23,481 nucleotides of DNA, taken from an uncultured Butyrivibrio sp. Its GTDB lineage: Bacteria > Bacillota > Clostridia > Lachnospirales > Lachnospiraceae. The first letter of the stretch is position 1. Each line of letters starts with the position of its first letter. The DNA lies in assembly GCF_947169445.1 (NCBI RefSeq), contig NZ_CAMVPU010000055.1:1-23481 (forward strand), written 5' to 3'. Position numbers and translations under genes: made by a program. Positions 14,597 to 22,066 of this stretch are shown here, one piece after another. Under the pieces are notes generated by a model. It searched no databases and was not told the DNA's origin. It was given only the letters and a program-made list of their open reading frames with translations.

Positions 14597-15508
14597 GTGG
14601 CAGAGAATAGTAAAAAAAGAGCTTTAGTGCTAATAAATAAAACCTCCGGCACGGGAAAAGCCGGAAATGATACATTGGATATAGCTACAGCCCTGGCCAG
14701 CAGTGGCTATGAACCTATTGTATATCCGATTATTCCCGGAACAGAGCTTACGTCTGAGACACTGGTCAAGAATTATGGTGACAAGACTGACATGATTTTA
14801 TGTAGTGGCGGTGACGGAACTCTTAATCATGTAGTCAATTCCATGATGATGTTTGATAAGAAACCTCTTTTAGCATATATTCCATCCGGAAGTACCAATG
14901 ACTTTGCAAAGGGACTTGGAATTCCTTCTGTCAGAACAGAAGCAATTGGCGTGGCGGTGAATGGAAGTCCTATCAGCTATGATGTAGGCAAAATGAATGA
15001 CAGATTTTTTAACTATGTTGCTGCATTTGGGGCTTTTTCCAAGGTTAGTTATTCAACGGATCAGGAACTGAAAAACGTACTTGGCTATGCGGCTTATGTT
15101 TTAAGCGCCCTTGCTGAGCTACCGCAGAATATAGGATACAGCTGCCACATGAAAATCGAGGCAGATGGTTTGAGCGAAGAGGGAGAATATGTTTTTGGTG
15201 CTGTCAGTAACTCTTCTTCTGTTGCGGGCATGGCTCTTTTTGCAGAGGGTGAGATTCATCAGGATGACGGCTTTATGGAGCTTATCCTGATAAAAGCTCC
15301 CAGGAACTTTGCTGAGTTCAATGCTATCGTTGCTGCACTTGCTACTAAAGAACCGGAAAATCCTTATCTGACCTATAAACAGGTTAAAAAGGTTGAATTT
15401 ACCGCTCAGGAGCCTGTTGAGTGGACTCTTGACGGGGAATTTGGAGGTGCCCATAAGAAAACTATGATTTCGGTCATCAATAAGGGCATGACTATAATGG
15501 CTAGGTAA
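14597..15508 (+). CDS. Diacylglycerol kinase family lipid kinase
   Basis: The start is GTG 14597, with AAGGAG at 14582-14587 9 nt upstream. The 303-residue cytoplasmic protein has the DAGK catalytic domain: VLINKTSGTGKA near 11-22 (phosphate-binding strand), CSGGDGTLNHVVN at 69-81 with the nucleotide-binding GGDGT, and IPSGSTNDFAKGLGIP at 95-110. The C-terminal half is the beta-sandwich lipid-side domain (YDVGKMNDRFFNYVAAFGAF, and near the end WTLDGEFGG, the conserved DGE motif). Such YegS/DgkB-type enzymes phosphorylate diacylglycerol or related lipids with ATP, returning lipid from the lipoteichoic acid cycle to phospholipid synthesis; the exact lipid here is unknown. It is the first gene of a probable three-gene transcript; the next begins 22 bp after its stop. 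Confidence 0.93.
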   Translation: MAENSKKRALVLINKTSGTGKAGNDTLDIATALASSGYEPIVYPIIPGTELTSETLVKNYGDKTDMILCSGGDGTLNHVVNSMMMFDKKPLLAYIPSGSTNDFAKGLGIPSVRTEAIGVAVNGSPISYDVGKMNDRFFNYVAAFGAFSKVSYSTDQELKNVLGYAAYVLSALAELPQNIGYSCHMKIEADGLSEEGEYVFGAVSNSSSVAGMALFAEGEIHQDDGFMELILIKAPRNFAEFNAIVAALATKEPENPYLTYKQVKKVEFTAQEPVEWTLDGEFGGAHKKTMISVINKGMTIMAR

Positions 15509-15530
15509 TAAACTGATATAAAGGTGTTAA

Positions 15531-16751
15531 ATGTTTGATAAAGTATCATTAGAAAAATGTGATTCATATGATCACGAGGGAGTACTTAGTGCCTTGAAAA
15601 AGACACTTGAAAATATTGGAGGCCTTGATTTTGTAACTAAAGGGATGAAGATTGGAATCAAGGCTAATCTTGTTTCCGGAATGGATCCCCAAAAATCGGC
15701 AACTACACATCCGGCGCTTTTAAGAGCGTTGTGTGAAGTTCTTTTGGAAAGAGGCGCCAGTGTTGTAATTGGTGACAGCCCGGGAGGTATATATACAGCC
15801 CATTATGTGGGTGGAGTTTATAAGGCTTGCGGTCTTACCGAAATGGTAAATGAACTTAACAAAAACGGCGGAAAGAGCGCGGAAACTGTTTGTTTAAATG
15901 ATGATTTTTCCGTAAAAAATGCAGAGTTTAGAGATGCAGTTTCAATCAAAACCTTTATTTATACGGGCTGGCTTGATAATGTGGATGCCATCATTAATGT
16001 ATCCAAACTTAAGACTCACGCCATGATGGGAATGAGCTGTGCGGTAAAAAACATGTTTGGTACAATTCCGGGAACAACCAAACCTGAGTACCACATGAGA
16101 TTTCCGGATGAAAAGGCTTTTGCAAATCTGATGGTTGATCTTAATGAGTTTTTTAAACCAGCTCTTTATATAGTGGATGCTATCGACGGCATGGAGGGAA
16201 ATGGCCCTACTGCCGGAGAGAAAAGACATATTGGAGCAATCCTCTCTTCCAGAAAACCCTATGCTCTGGATATGGTCTGTGCCGGTCTTATTGGAATGAA
16301 ATTGGAAGACGTCACTACTTTGGTTGTGGCTAAGGAAAGAGGCTTGGGGCCCGCATCTTTGGATGAATGTGAAGTTCTTGGAGATAAATCTGTTGGAGAA
16401 CTGAGAGTAGCAGATTTTAAGAGGGCGACGATACATCAGAGCATAACCTTTGAAGGTGGCGGAATAATGAGAAAACTGGAGTCAGTGGCAGTTAAACTGG
16501 CTCTTAGTACCAAACCTAAGGTGAAGGCAGCGCAGTGCATTGGCTGCAAAAAGTGTTATGAAACTTGTCCTGCTAAGGCAATTACCATGGTTACAAGTAG
16601 GGGCAAGACTGCGGGTAAGAATAATCTTGTGCCGCAGATCAATCGCAGCAAGTGTATCAAGTGCTTTTGTTGTCAGGAGTTTTGTCCTAAGGGTGCAATG
16701 AAGGTACATCACAACGTGCTGGGAAAGCTTGTGGGAAAGATTAATAACTAA
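15531..16751 (+). CDS. DUF362 protein with C-terminal 2x[4Fe-4S] ferredoxin domain
   Basis: Residues 1-320 are a DUF362 domain: KANLVSGMDPQKSATTHP at 44-61, VVIGDSPGG at 78-86, INVSKLKTHAMMGMS at 155-169 with the family's KxKTH motif, and VKNMFGTIPG at 172-181. Residues 330-390 form a bacterial dicluster ferredoxin, with Cys336, 339, 342, 346 and Cys375, 378, 381, 385 in two CxxCxxCxxxCP sets. It is a cytoplasmic iron-sulfur protein; its redox partner and substrate are unknown. Proteins with this architecture are frequent in anaerobes. AAGGTG lies about 5 nt before ATG 15531, and the gene follows the lipid kinase by 22 bp. Length (406) is normal for the fused type. Confidence 0.93.
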   Translation: MFDKVSLEKCDSYDHEGVLSALKKTLENIGGLDFVTKGMKIGIKANLVSGMDPQKSATTHPALLRALCEVLLERGASVVIGDSPGGIYTAHYVGGVYKACGLTEMVNELNKNGGKSAETVCLNDDFSVKNAEFRDAVSIKTFIYTGWLDNVDAIINVSKLKTHAMMGMSCAVKNMFGTIPGTTKPEYHMRFPDEKAFANLMVDLNEFFKPALYIVDAIDGMEGNGPTAGEKRHIGAILSSRKPYALDMVCAGLIGMKLEDVTTLVVAKERGLGPASLDECEVLGDKSVGELRVADFKRATIHQSITFEGGGIMRKLESVAVKLALSTKPKVKAAQCIGCKKCYETCPAKAITMVTSRGKTAGKNNLVPQINRSKCIKCFCCQEFCPKGAMKVHHNVLGKLVGKINN

Positions 16752-16796
16752 AAGATATTATTTGACAATAGTAGGAAGATGATTGGTTCCGGATAG

Positions 16797-17795
16797 ATGT
16801 TTTGTTACGAGAAAAAAGAGCATAAAAAAGATGGACACGAATATATAGAGATTACAGGCTTTGATGGGAAGATAGAGCATCTTGTGGTTCCTGATATTAT
16901 AGATGGTATAAAAGTAGAGGCTATAGGAAATCATGCTTTTTCAGGAAGGTCAGATATTGTCAGCATTTCACTTCCTGAAACCATAAAGACTTTGTATGGT
17001 TTTGCTTTCCATGACTGCAGGAATCTTCGGGAGATTTCACTTTTTGACAGTCTGGATGACTATTACGATGGTGTCTGCAGGCAGTGTGATAATCTGGAAC
17101 TTGTTGAGATTACAGTTAATAGAAGCTGGTACGAAGTCATCAGAAACTTTCTGGCTGATAATGATAAGACCCTGAGCTTTCTGGTTCATACAAAAATATC
17201 CGAAGAAGCCGGTCTGCTGGAGAATGAAGAGAAAAATACTGTAGATAATGAAGCGGATTATCTGGATTCGTTTCTTACTTTTCCGGAATACGTCTATGAT
17301 TTCAATGAAAATACAATGGCCAGGACCATTCAGTTTTCTATTGCCGGCGCAGGTATGTTCTACAGGGAATGTGTGGATCGCAGGAAGATTGACTACAGGC
17401 AGTATGACAGTCTCTTTTCCAAGGCAATTATTGATGGCTCAAAGATGGCGGAGAATATTGCAGTGGCAAGACTTCTCTATCCTGTGGAACTGTCTGACGG
17501 CAGCAGGAAGACTTATGAAGACTTTATATCAGTAAATGGCGAAAATCTCTTAAAGCGTCTTATAGAGCAAAGTGCAAACCTTGGACAGTCATCTTGGGGT
17601 TCTTGTAAAAAGCTGGATTTCCTTGAAAGAATATTATCTTACAGGAAAGATGATGGTGAAGGCATGTTTCTATCTAAAGTCATGGATGCGGCAGTGCAAT
17701 ATGCTTCTATGAAAGGCTATACTACCATAACAGCGATGCTGATGGATAAGACTTCGCATCAGAGTGTCGTTGAAGAGACTGGATTTTTCTTTTAA
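16797..17795 (+). CDS. Short leucine-rich-repeat (BspA/LRR_5-like) protein with unknown C-terminal domain
   Basis: The 332-residue protein lacks a signal peptide. Residues 15-110 hold about three LRR_5/BspA-type repeats, recognised by VVPDIIDGIKVEAIGNHAFSG, SISLPETIKTLYGFAFHDC and NLREISLFDSLDDY. The rest (about 115-332) is helical and acidic, with no family I recognise; it ends AMLMDKTSHQSVVEETGFFF. The start is uncertain but limited: a TAG directly precedes ATG 16797, so no longer version exists. AGGAAG at 16773-16778 is 18 nt away, unusually far; it abuts a five-codon reading frame (16779-16796) whose stop touches this ATG, so re-initiation is possible. The gene is last in the transcript begun by the lipid kinase and ends at a strong terminator. 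Its role is unknown; LRRs suggest protein binding. Confidence 0.8.
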   Translation: MFCYEKKEHKKDGHEYIEITGFDGKIEHLVVPDIIDGIKVEAIGNHAFSGRSDIVSISLPETIKTLYGFAFHDCRNLREISLFDSLDDYYDGVCRQCDNLELVEITVNRSWYEVIRNFLADNDKTLSFLVHTKISEEAGLLENEEKNTVDNEADYLDSFLTFPEYVYDFNENTMARTIQFSIAGAGMFYRECVDRRKIDYRQYDSLFSKAIIDGSKMAENIAVARLLYPVELSDGSRKTYEDFISVNGENLLKRLIEQSANLGQSSWGSCKKLDFLERILSYRKDDGEGMFLSKVMDAAVQYASMKGYTTITAMLMDKTSHQSVVEETGFFF

Positions 17796-17801
17796 GTATA
17801 G

Positions 17802-17855
17802 AAAAAGTGACGCATGATCGTTTTGATTTTTTGAAACGATTGTGCGTCACTTTTT
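17802..17855. terminator. Strong bidirectional terminator between LRR and GH13 genes
   Basis: AAAAAGTGACGCA (17802-17814) pairs with TGCGTCACTTTTT (17843-17855). The stem continues through two G-U pairs and ATCGTTT/AAACGAT (17817-17823, 17834-17840), about 22 bp in all, with a 10-nt loop. A-run and T-run ends give a U-tract on both strands, so it serves the two convergent genes. Confidence 0.95.
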
Positions 17856-17901
17856 ATTATTGTTATTAAAACAAATTTGTCCTACTTGGTTTACTACAAC
17901 C

Positions 17902-19485
17902 TTATACCAGTTCGAATACTGCGAAGGACTGGGCCTCTATTGAGAGAGTGCTTCCGGAAATGCTGCAGCTTCCGATGGAATAAACTGCGGAAGTCTTACT
18001 TACATCACCTTTTGCGGCATCTTCTTTTACAAATGCATCTTCTCTAAGTTCTGCAGCAGCTTTTTTGTCAGAAGGATTGATGGCAATGAGAAGATTGCCT
18101 CTTCTGTATACGAATGGGAACTGCTCTTTTTCTGCATATATAACTGAGAAGGAACCGTCAGCCTGAAGGTCAGTAAACTGGTGCCTCAGGGCTATAAGTG
18201 CCTTGGTTGTATTGTAAAGTGAATCAGGGTCCCCAGCCTGTTTTTCTACAGTTGGAGCATCTTCACTGTTATCCTGAGGAAGATACAGCTTATCAGCCTC
18301 GGCGGTGGAGAAACCATAGTTCTTGCTGTTATCCCACTGCATAGGTGTACGGGTTCCGGTTCTTGTGTAACCGCCTTCCTTGGTAGGAATGTCCAGATAT
18401 CGCATACCAATCTCATCGCCGTAGTAGATGAAAGGAACACCCGGGAGAGTCAGGAATAAAGCCCAGGCAATCTTAAGCTCGTCGTAAGAAAGAGTAAGGC
18501 GTGCTCTTGGAGTGTCATGGTTACAAGTAATGAAGCTGATGTAGCCATCATCCTTGGTATCATCATATTTAGGCAGATAATCAAGAAGGAAGCGCATGAT
18601 ATCGCCGTTTCCATCCTTTTTAAGGAAGCTGTGGTCACCGCCTGGTGTTTCATTGTCACGAATAAGTGTGTTGTAGCCGTTTCCGTGGTGATCCAGATAG
18701 AAGTCAGCATGGAAACCACTCTTAAGTGACTGATGAGGATTGCTCCATTCGGATACGATTGCAGCTTCCGGATAATCTACATCCAGCATTTCTCTTATAT
18801 TTTTCCAGATGGCTCCGGTTGCGGATTTGTTCTCGTCATCATCTTTTACCAGAGAATCAGCCATATCCACGCGGAAACCATCACAGCCGTGGTCAAGCCA
18901 GAAGCGCATAATATCTTTAAGGGCCTCTCTTGTTGCAATGCAGGCAGGGTGATCAGGAGCAAGCTGCCAATCCTCGGTTCTGTTAAGGAAACCGTAATTG
19001 AGGGCAGGCTGGCACTTGAAGAAATTCAGCATATAGCAGCCGTTTCTGTCTGCTTCGCCGCCAATATACGGATGTCCGGCAATACCCTGAATCCAGTGAT
19101 GAGTCCATACATAACGATCGGAATACTCATTCGGCTGCGCTTTTTTACTCTCTTTGAACCATTCATGTTCCTCAGAAGTGTGTCCCGGAACCAGGTCCAA
19201 AAGTACATGGATGCCTTTTTGGTGAGCTTCTTCAAAGAGTCTGTATAAATCTTCATTTGTTCCGTATCTTGGAGCAACCTTCTTGTAATCTCTTACGTCG
19301 TATCCGGCATCCTTAAATGGAGAGTCAAAGCAAGGATTGATCCAAAGAGCATTACATCCCAGAGCTTTTACATAATCAAGCTTTTCAATGATACCTTGAA
19401 TATCACCGATTCCATCATTATTAGTGTCTTTAAATGTTTGTGGGTAAATCTCGTAAAATACAGCGTCCTTCAACCAACCTGGCAT
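17902..19485 (-). CDS. GH13 alpha-glucosidase / oligo-1,6-glucosidase family enzyme
   Basis: The 527-residue enzyme has no signal peptide and acts in the cytoplasm, hydrolysing or transferring alpha-glucosidic bonds. The (beta/alpha)8 barrel starts at once (WLKDAVFYEIYPQTFKD) and has the Ca2+-type loop DTNNDGIGDIQG at 20-31. GH13 regions: I, DLVPGH at 97-102; II, GFRVD at 203-207 with nucleophile Asp207; III, SEW with acid/base Glu246; IV, NHD at 322-324 with Asp324. The invariant Asn of region I is Gly101, a variation I associate with a subgroup of glucosidases. A short beta-sandwich C-domain ends YSIG...AVFELV. Exact specificity (maltose, isomaltose, sucrose, trehalose) cannot be read from this. 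AGGAGG at 19493-19498 lies 7 nt before the ATG. A cre-like operator upstream fits carbon-source control. Confidence 0.93.
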   Translation of the reverse strand: MPGWLKDAVFYEIYPQTFKDTNNDGIGDIQGIIEKLDYVKALGCNALWINPCFDSPFKDAGYDVRDYKKVAPRYGTNEDLYRLFEEAHQKGIHVLLDLVPGHTSEEHEWFKESKKAQPNEYSDRYVWTHHWIQGIAGHPYIGGEADRNGCYMLNFFKCQPALNYGFLNRTEDWQLAPDHPACIATREALKDIMRFWLDHGCDGFRVDMADSLVKDDDENKSATGAIWKNIREMLDVDYPEAAIVSEWSNPHQSLKSGFHADFYLDHHGNGYNTLIRDNETPGGDHSFLKKDGNGDIMRFLLDYLPKYDDTKDDGYISFITCNHDTPRARLTLSYDELKIAWALFLTLPGVPFIYYGDEIGMRYLDIPTKEGGYTRTGTRTPMQWDNSKNYGFSTAEADKLYLPQDNSEDAPTVEKQAGDPDSLYNTTKALIALRHQFTDLQADGSFSVIYAEKEQFPFVYRRGNLLIAINPSDKKAAAELREDAFVKEDAAKGDVSKTSAVYSIGSCSISGSTLSIEAQSFAVFELV

Positions 19486-19508
19486 AATATGACCTCCTGG
19501 AAATGTGA

Positions 19509-19540
19509 GATTGCAATGAGTTTTTTGAAAGTTTGCAATC
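19509..19540 (-). promoter_or_regulatory. Hairpin in the GH13 mRNA leader
   Basis: GATTGCAA (19509-19516) and TTGCAATC (19533-19540) form an 8-bp inverted repeat 16 bp apart, inside the predicted leader and about 11 bp from the ribosome binding site. It could be an RNA hairpin affecting translation or mRNA stability; there is no T-run, so it is not an intrinsic terminator. Confidence 0.4.
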
Positions 19541-19583
19541 TGTAATCAATATATTTTTTAATATAATTCCGTAACATACATCC

Positions 19584-19612
19584 ATTTTATGTCTAAATAC
19601 ATTCTGTCGCAA
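19584..19612 (-). promoter_or_regulatory. Promoter of the GH13 gene
   Basis: On the minus strand TTGCGA (19607-19612) and TAAAAT (19584-19589) are separated by exactly 17 bp. The predicted transcript starts near 19577, leaving a leader of about 90 nt. The operator at 19625-19636 lies 12 bp upstream of the -35 box. The rest of the 360-bp gap (19486-19845) holds that operator, the leader hairpin, a promoter for GH53 and a coding-like frame; no other gene is seen in it. Confidence 0.55.
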
Positions 19613-19624
19613 ATGAATATTTCC

Positions 19625-19636
19625 GGAAACGTTTCC
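19625..19636. promoter_or_regulatory. cre / LacI-family operator between GH13 and GH53 genes
   Basis: GGAAACGTTTCC is a perfect 12-bp palindrome with the central CG typical of LacI/CcpA-family sites. Read on the minus strand with flanks, TGGAAACGTTTCCG matches the cre consensus TGNAARCGNWWNCA at all but the last base. It lies upstream of the GH13 -35 box and about 60 bp upstream of the GH53 -10, so it may act on one or both genes. The bound regulator (CcpA or a local LacI-type protein) is not encoded in the window. Confidence 0.7.
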
Positions 19637-19692
19637 ATTATAGAACAAATCATAGATTTTGTATATATAAATACGCTCTGATTACAACTTCA

Positions 19693-19701
19693 TGTTATAA
19701 T
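19693..19701 (+). promoter_or_regulatory. Extended -10 promoter for the GH53 gene
   Basis: TGTTATAAT combines a TGn extension with a perfect TATAAT (19696-19701). No good -35 is seen. The transcript would start near 19708, giving a leader of about 138 nt before ATG 19846. Confidence 0.55.
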
Positions 19702-19715
19702 TATTAAAGTTCTGA

Positions 19716-19865
19716 AGAAATAGCAAGACCAATAGCTGGCTCCTTGCCAAGAGTCAGGGATATCTGGACAAAATGTTTGAGTTTCCGACAGAAAATGAAA
19801 GCACAAAAAGGGCTTTGGTGGAATGCAGAAGGGAATTAGAGGAATATGAAAAAAGTAAATTTTAA
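19716..19865 (+). other. Coding-like open frame overlapping the GH53 start (small protein or gene remnant)
   Basis: The frame is open from 19716 to the TAA at 19863-19865. It includes an ATG at 19773 that would give a 30-residue, highly charged peptide MFEFPTENESTKRALVECRR..., ending EYEKSKF. The upstream in-frame part (LLAKSQGYLDKMFEFP) also looks like normal protein. The last 20 bp overlap the GH53 start in another frame, so translation could be coupled. No good ribosome binding site precedes ATG 19773, so it may be the tail of a lost gene and not a live small protein. No family is recognised. Confidence 0.35.
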
Positions 19866-21984
19866 GAGATTTGTAGTGGGGATAGGGGCTTTTTTAATGA
19901 CATTTTCACTTACTGCATGTGGCGAAGGAATAGGTAATTCCGTATCTGATAATGTGAAGAAGGCTTCTGAAGCAGACAGCGAAGGCACAGATAAGACTAG
20001 TGACAATTTAGCTTCAAAAGAGGGCAGCAGTGCTAGTGATAATGGGACGGAAAATGGTGATCAGGCCTTAAGTGATAATGATGAAGCAAAAGAGAATTCT
20101 GTTCCTCAGTATGACGACATTTTTGTGGAAAAAATAGATAGTCTTTCTGCGGATTTTATCTGCGGAATGGATGCGTCATCAGTCCTGGTGGAAGAGGCGA
20201 GCGGTGTCAAATACTATGATTTTGACGGCCAGGAGTGTGATGTTTTCAAGACTCTTTCGGAAGCGGGAGTTAACTGTATAAGACTTCGAGTATGGAATGA
20301 CCCATATGATTCAGAGGGGCATGGTTATGGTGGCGGTAACAATGACGTAGCCACAGCAATAGAACTTGGTAAAAGAGCTACTGAGTATGGCATGCAGGTG
20401 ATGATTGATTTTCATTACTCGGATTTCTGGGCGGATCCCAAGAAGCAGTATGCACCCAAGGCCTGGAAGGATATGACTATCGACGAAAAGTGTGATGCTA
20501 TTACACTCTTTACTCTGGACAGCCTTAATCAGATCATTGATGCCGGAGTAAATGTGACCTTCGTTCAGATTGGAAATGAGATCAATAACGGAATGTCAGG
20601 AGAAGTATCTCTTTCTAATGTGACTAAACTCCTTGATGCAGCCAGCAGAGCTGTTCGAAACGTATCCTATGATAAAAGTACTGATATGCAGATAATTGTC
20701 CATTATACCAATATCGAGGATAATGGAAGTAAAGTGTATGGACACATAGCTAATCTTGCTCAGAACAAGATTGATTATGATATCGTGGGACTATCTTACT
20801 ATCCGTATTGGCATGATGATCTTAATAACATGCAGACTGTAGTCAGCAATATAGAAAAGACCTATGGCAAAAAGGTAATGATTGTTGAGACAGCTTATCC
20901 TTATACCTCAAGTGACGGAGACGGATCTGGTAACAGCATTGAAGGAAAAACAGATATTTGTGATGGCTATTCTGCTTCAATTCAGGGACAGGCGCATATG
21001 ATAAGAGATATTATGGCAGCAGCAAATGACGGCGGCGCCGTTGGTGTATGCTACTGGGAAGGCGTATGGATTCCTGTTGGATCCGATGCGGCGGGGAATG
21101 CTTCAATCTGGAATGAGTATGGAAGTGGCTGGGCCAGCAAATATGCGGCTGACTACGATCCGGATGATGCCGGTAAGTACTATGGCGGCTGCTCCTGGGA
21201 CAATCAGGCAATGTTTGATTTCCACGGATATCCTCTTCCTTCTCTGAATGTCTTTAAGTACGTTTATGAAGGCCATACCACGGATTTGAAGGTGGAAAGT
21301 GTTCCTGATATTAACCTTACCTGTAAGGTGGGGGAAGATATCGAACTTCCTCAAAAAGCTAATGTTATCTACAATGATCCATCCTATCATGAGGAAATAG
21401 CTATTGTGTGGGATGAGAAAGATTTAGATAAGCTTGATACGGGAAAAGAAGCTAATATAACTCTCCATGGTACTTTGGAAAATGAGGAAAAGAGCAGAGT
21501 TATCTGTTATCTTGAAGTGAAGGATGAAAACTTTGTTATAAATTCCGGCTTTGAAGATGAAGACAGAACCTGCTGGAATATTGAATACAAGGGCGCTGCA
21601 AATCCTACAGATTACCAGGACAAAAAGGATGACGCCCATGACGGAACCGTGGCTCTTCATTTCTGGAGCAAAGAAGAAATGGATTTTTCTGTATCTCAGG
21701 AAATAACAGATCTTGAGCCTGGCATATATCGTCTTGAATGCTATGCTCAGGGCGGTGACGTAGACAACAGTGCCAAAATGGAACTTTTCTGTGATGTTCC
21801 TAAGGGAAAAAAGAGCAAGCAATACTCGGAAGAATTCATGGTTACAAGCTGGGCCCAGTGGAAGAATCCCGTTATCGAAGAAATCGAAGTGAAGGATGGC
21901 ACAGTCACCATCGGCGTCCACATAAGGAGCAATAAAGGCAGTTGGGGCACCGTTGATGAATTCATTCTAAAGAAGGTTGAATAA
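19846..21984 (+). CDS. GH53 endo-beta-1,4-galactanase lipoprotein with C-terminal CBM61-like domain
   Basis: The 712-residue enzyme cuts beta-1,4-galactan or arabinogalactan outside the cell. A signal peptide ends in lipobox LTAC (Cys25), so it is a lipoprotein; a Ser/Asp-rich linker (about 26-92) follows. The GH53 barrel spans about 100-475: FICGMDASSV at 104-113, CIRLRVWNDPY at 144-154, MIDFHYSDFWADP at 186-198, acid/base Glu245 in QIGNEINNGM and nucleophile Glu348 in VMIVETAYPYT. Residues about 478-560 look like a bacterial Ig-like (Big_4) spacer. Residues 562-712 (FVINSGFEDED..., AALHFWS-like strand, EPGIYRLECYAQGG) resemble a CBM61 galactan-binding module, the type often attached to GH53. 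The ribosome binding site is AGAGG/AGAAGGGA just upstream. It ends 26 bp before a terminator and is divergent from the GH13 gene. Confidence 0.94.
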   Translation: MKKVNFKRFVVGIGAFLMTFSLTACGEGIGNSVSDNVKKASEADSEGTDKTSDNLASKEGSSASDNGTENGDQALSDNDEAKENSVPQYDDIFVEKIDSLSADFICGMDASSVLVEEASGVKYYDFDGQECDVFKTLSEAGVNCIRLRVWNDPYDSEGHGYGGGNNDVATAIELGKRATEYGMQVMIDFHYSDFWADPKKQYAPKAWKDMTIDEKCDAITLFTLDSLNQIIDAGVNVTFVQIGNEINNGMSGEVSLSNVTKLLDAASRAVRNVSYDKSTDMQIIVHYTNIEDNGSKVYGHIANLAQNKIDYDIVGLSYYPYWHDDLNNMQTVVSNIEKTYGKKVMIVETAYPYTSSDGDGSGNSIEGKTDICDGYSASIQGQAHMIRDIMAAANDGGAVGVCYWEGVWIPVGSDAAGNASIWNEYGSGWASKYAADYDPDDAGKYYGGCSWDNQAMFDFHGYPLPSLNVFKYVYEGHTTDLKVESVPDINLTCKVGEDIELPQKANVIYNDPSYHEEIAIVWDEKDLDKLDTGKEANITLHGTLENEEKSRVICYLEVKDENFVINSGFEDEDRTCWNIEYKGAANPTDYQDKKDDAHDGTVALHFWSKEEMDFSVSQEITDLEPGIYRLECYAQGGDVDNSAKMELFCDVPKGKKSKQYSEEFMVTSWAQWKNPVIEEIEVKDGTVTIGVHIRSNKGSWGTVDEFILKKVE

Positions 21985-22010
21985 TTTTCGGTTCAATAGA
22001 AAAGAACGTA

Positions 22011-22044
22011 AAAAAGGAGTTGCAGGTATCTGCAGCTCCTTTTT
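22011..22044. terminator. Bidirectional terminator after GH53
   Basis: AAAAAGGAG (22011-22019), a T-G wobble, TGCAG (22021-22025), loop GTAT, then CTGCA and CTCCTTTTT (to 22044) form a 15-bp stem ending in a T-run on both strands. It separates the GH53 gene from the convergent GGDEF gene, whose stop is 23 bp further on. Confidence 0.93.
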
Positions 22045-22066
22045 GCAGCATGATTTAGCAGCGTTT

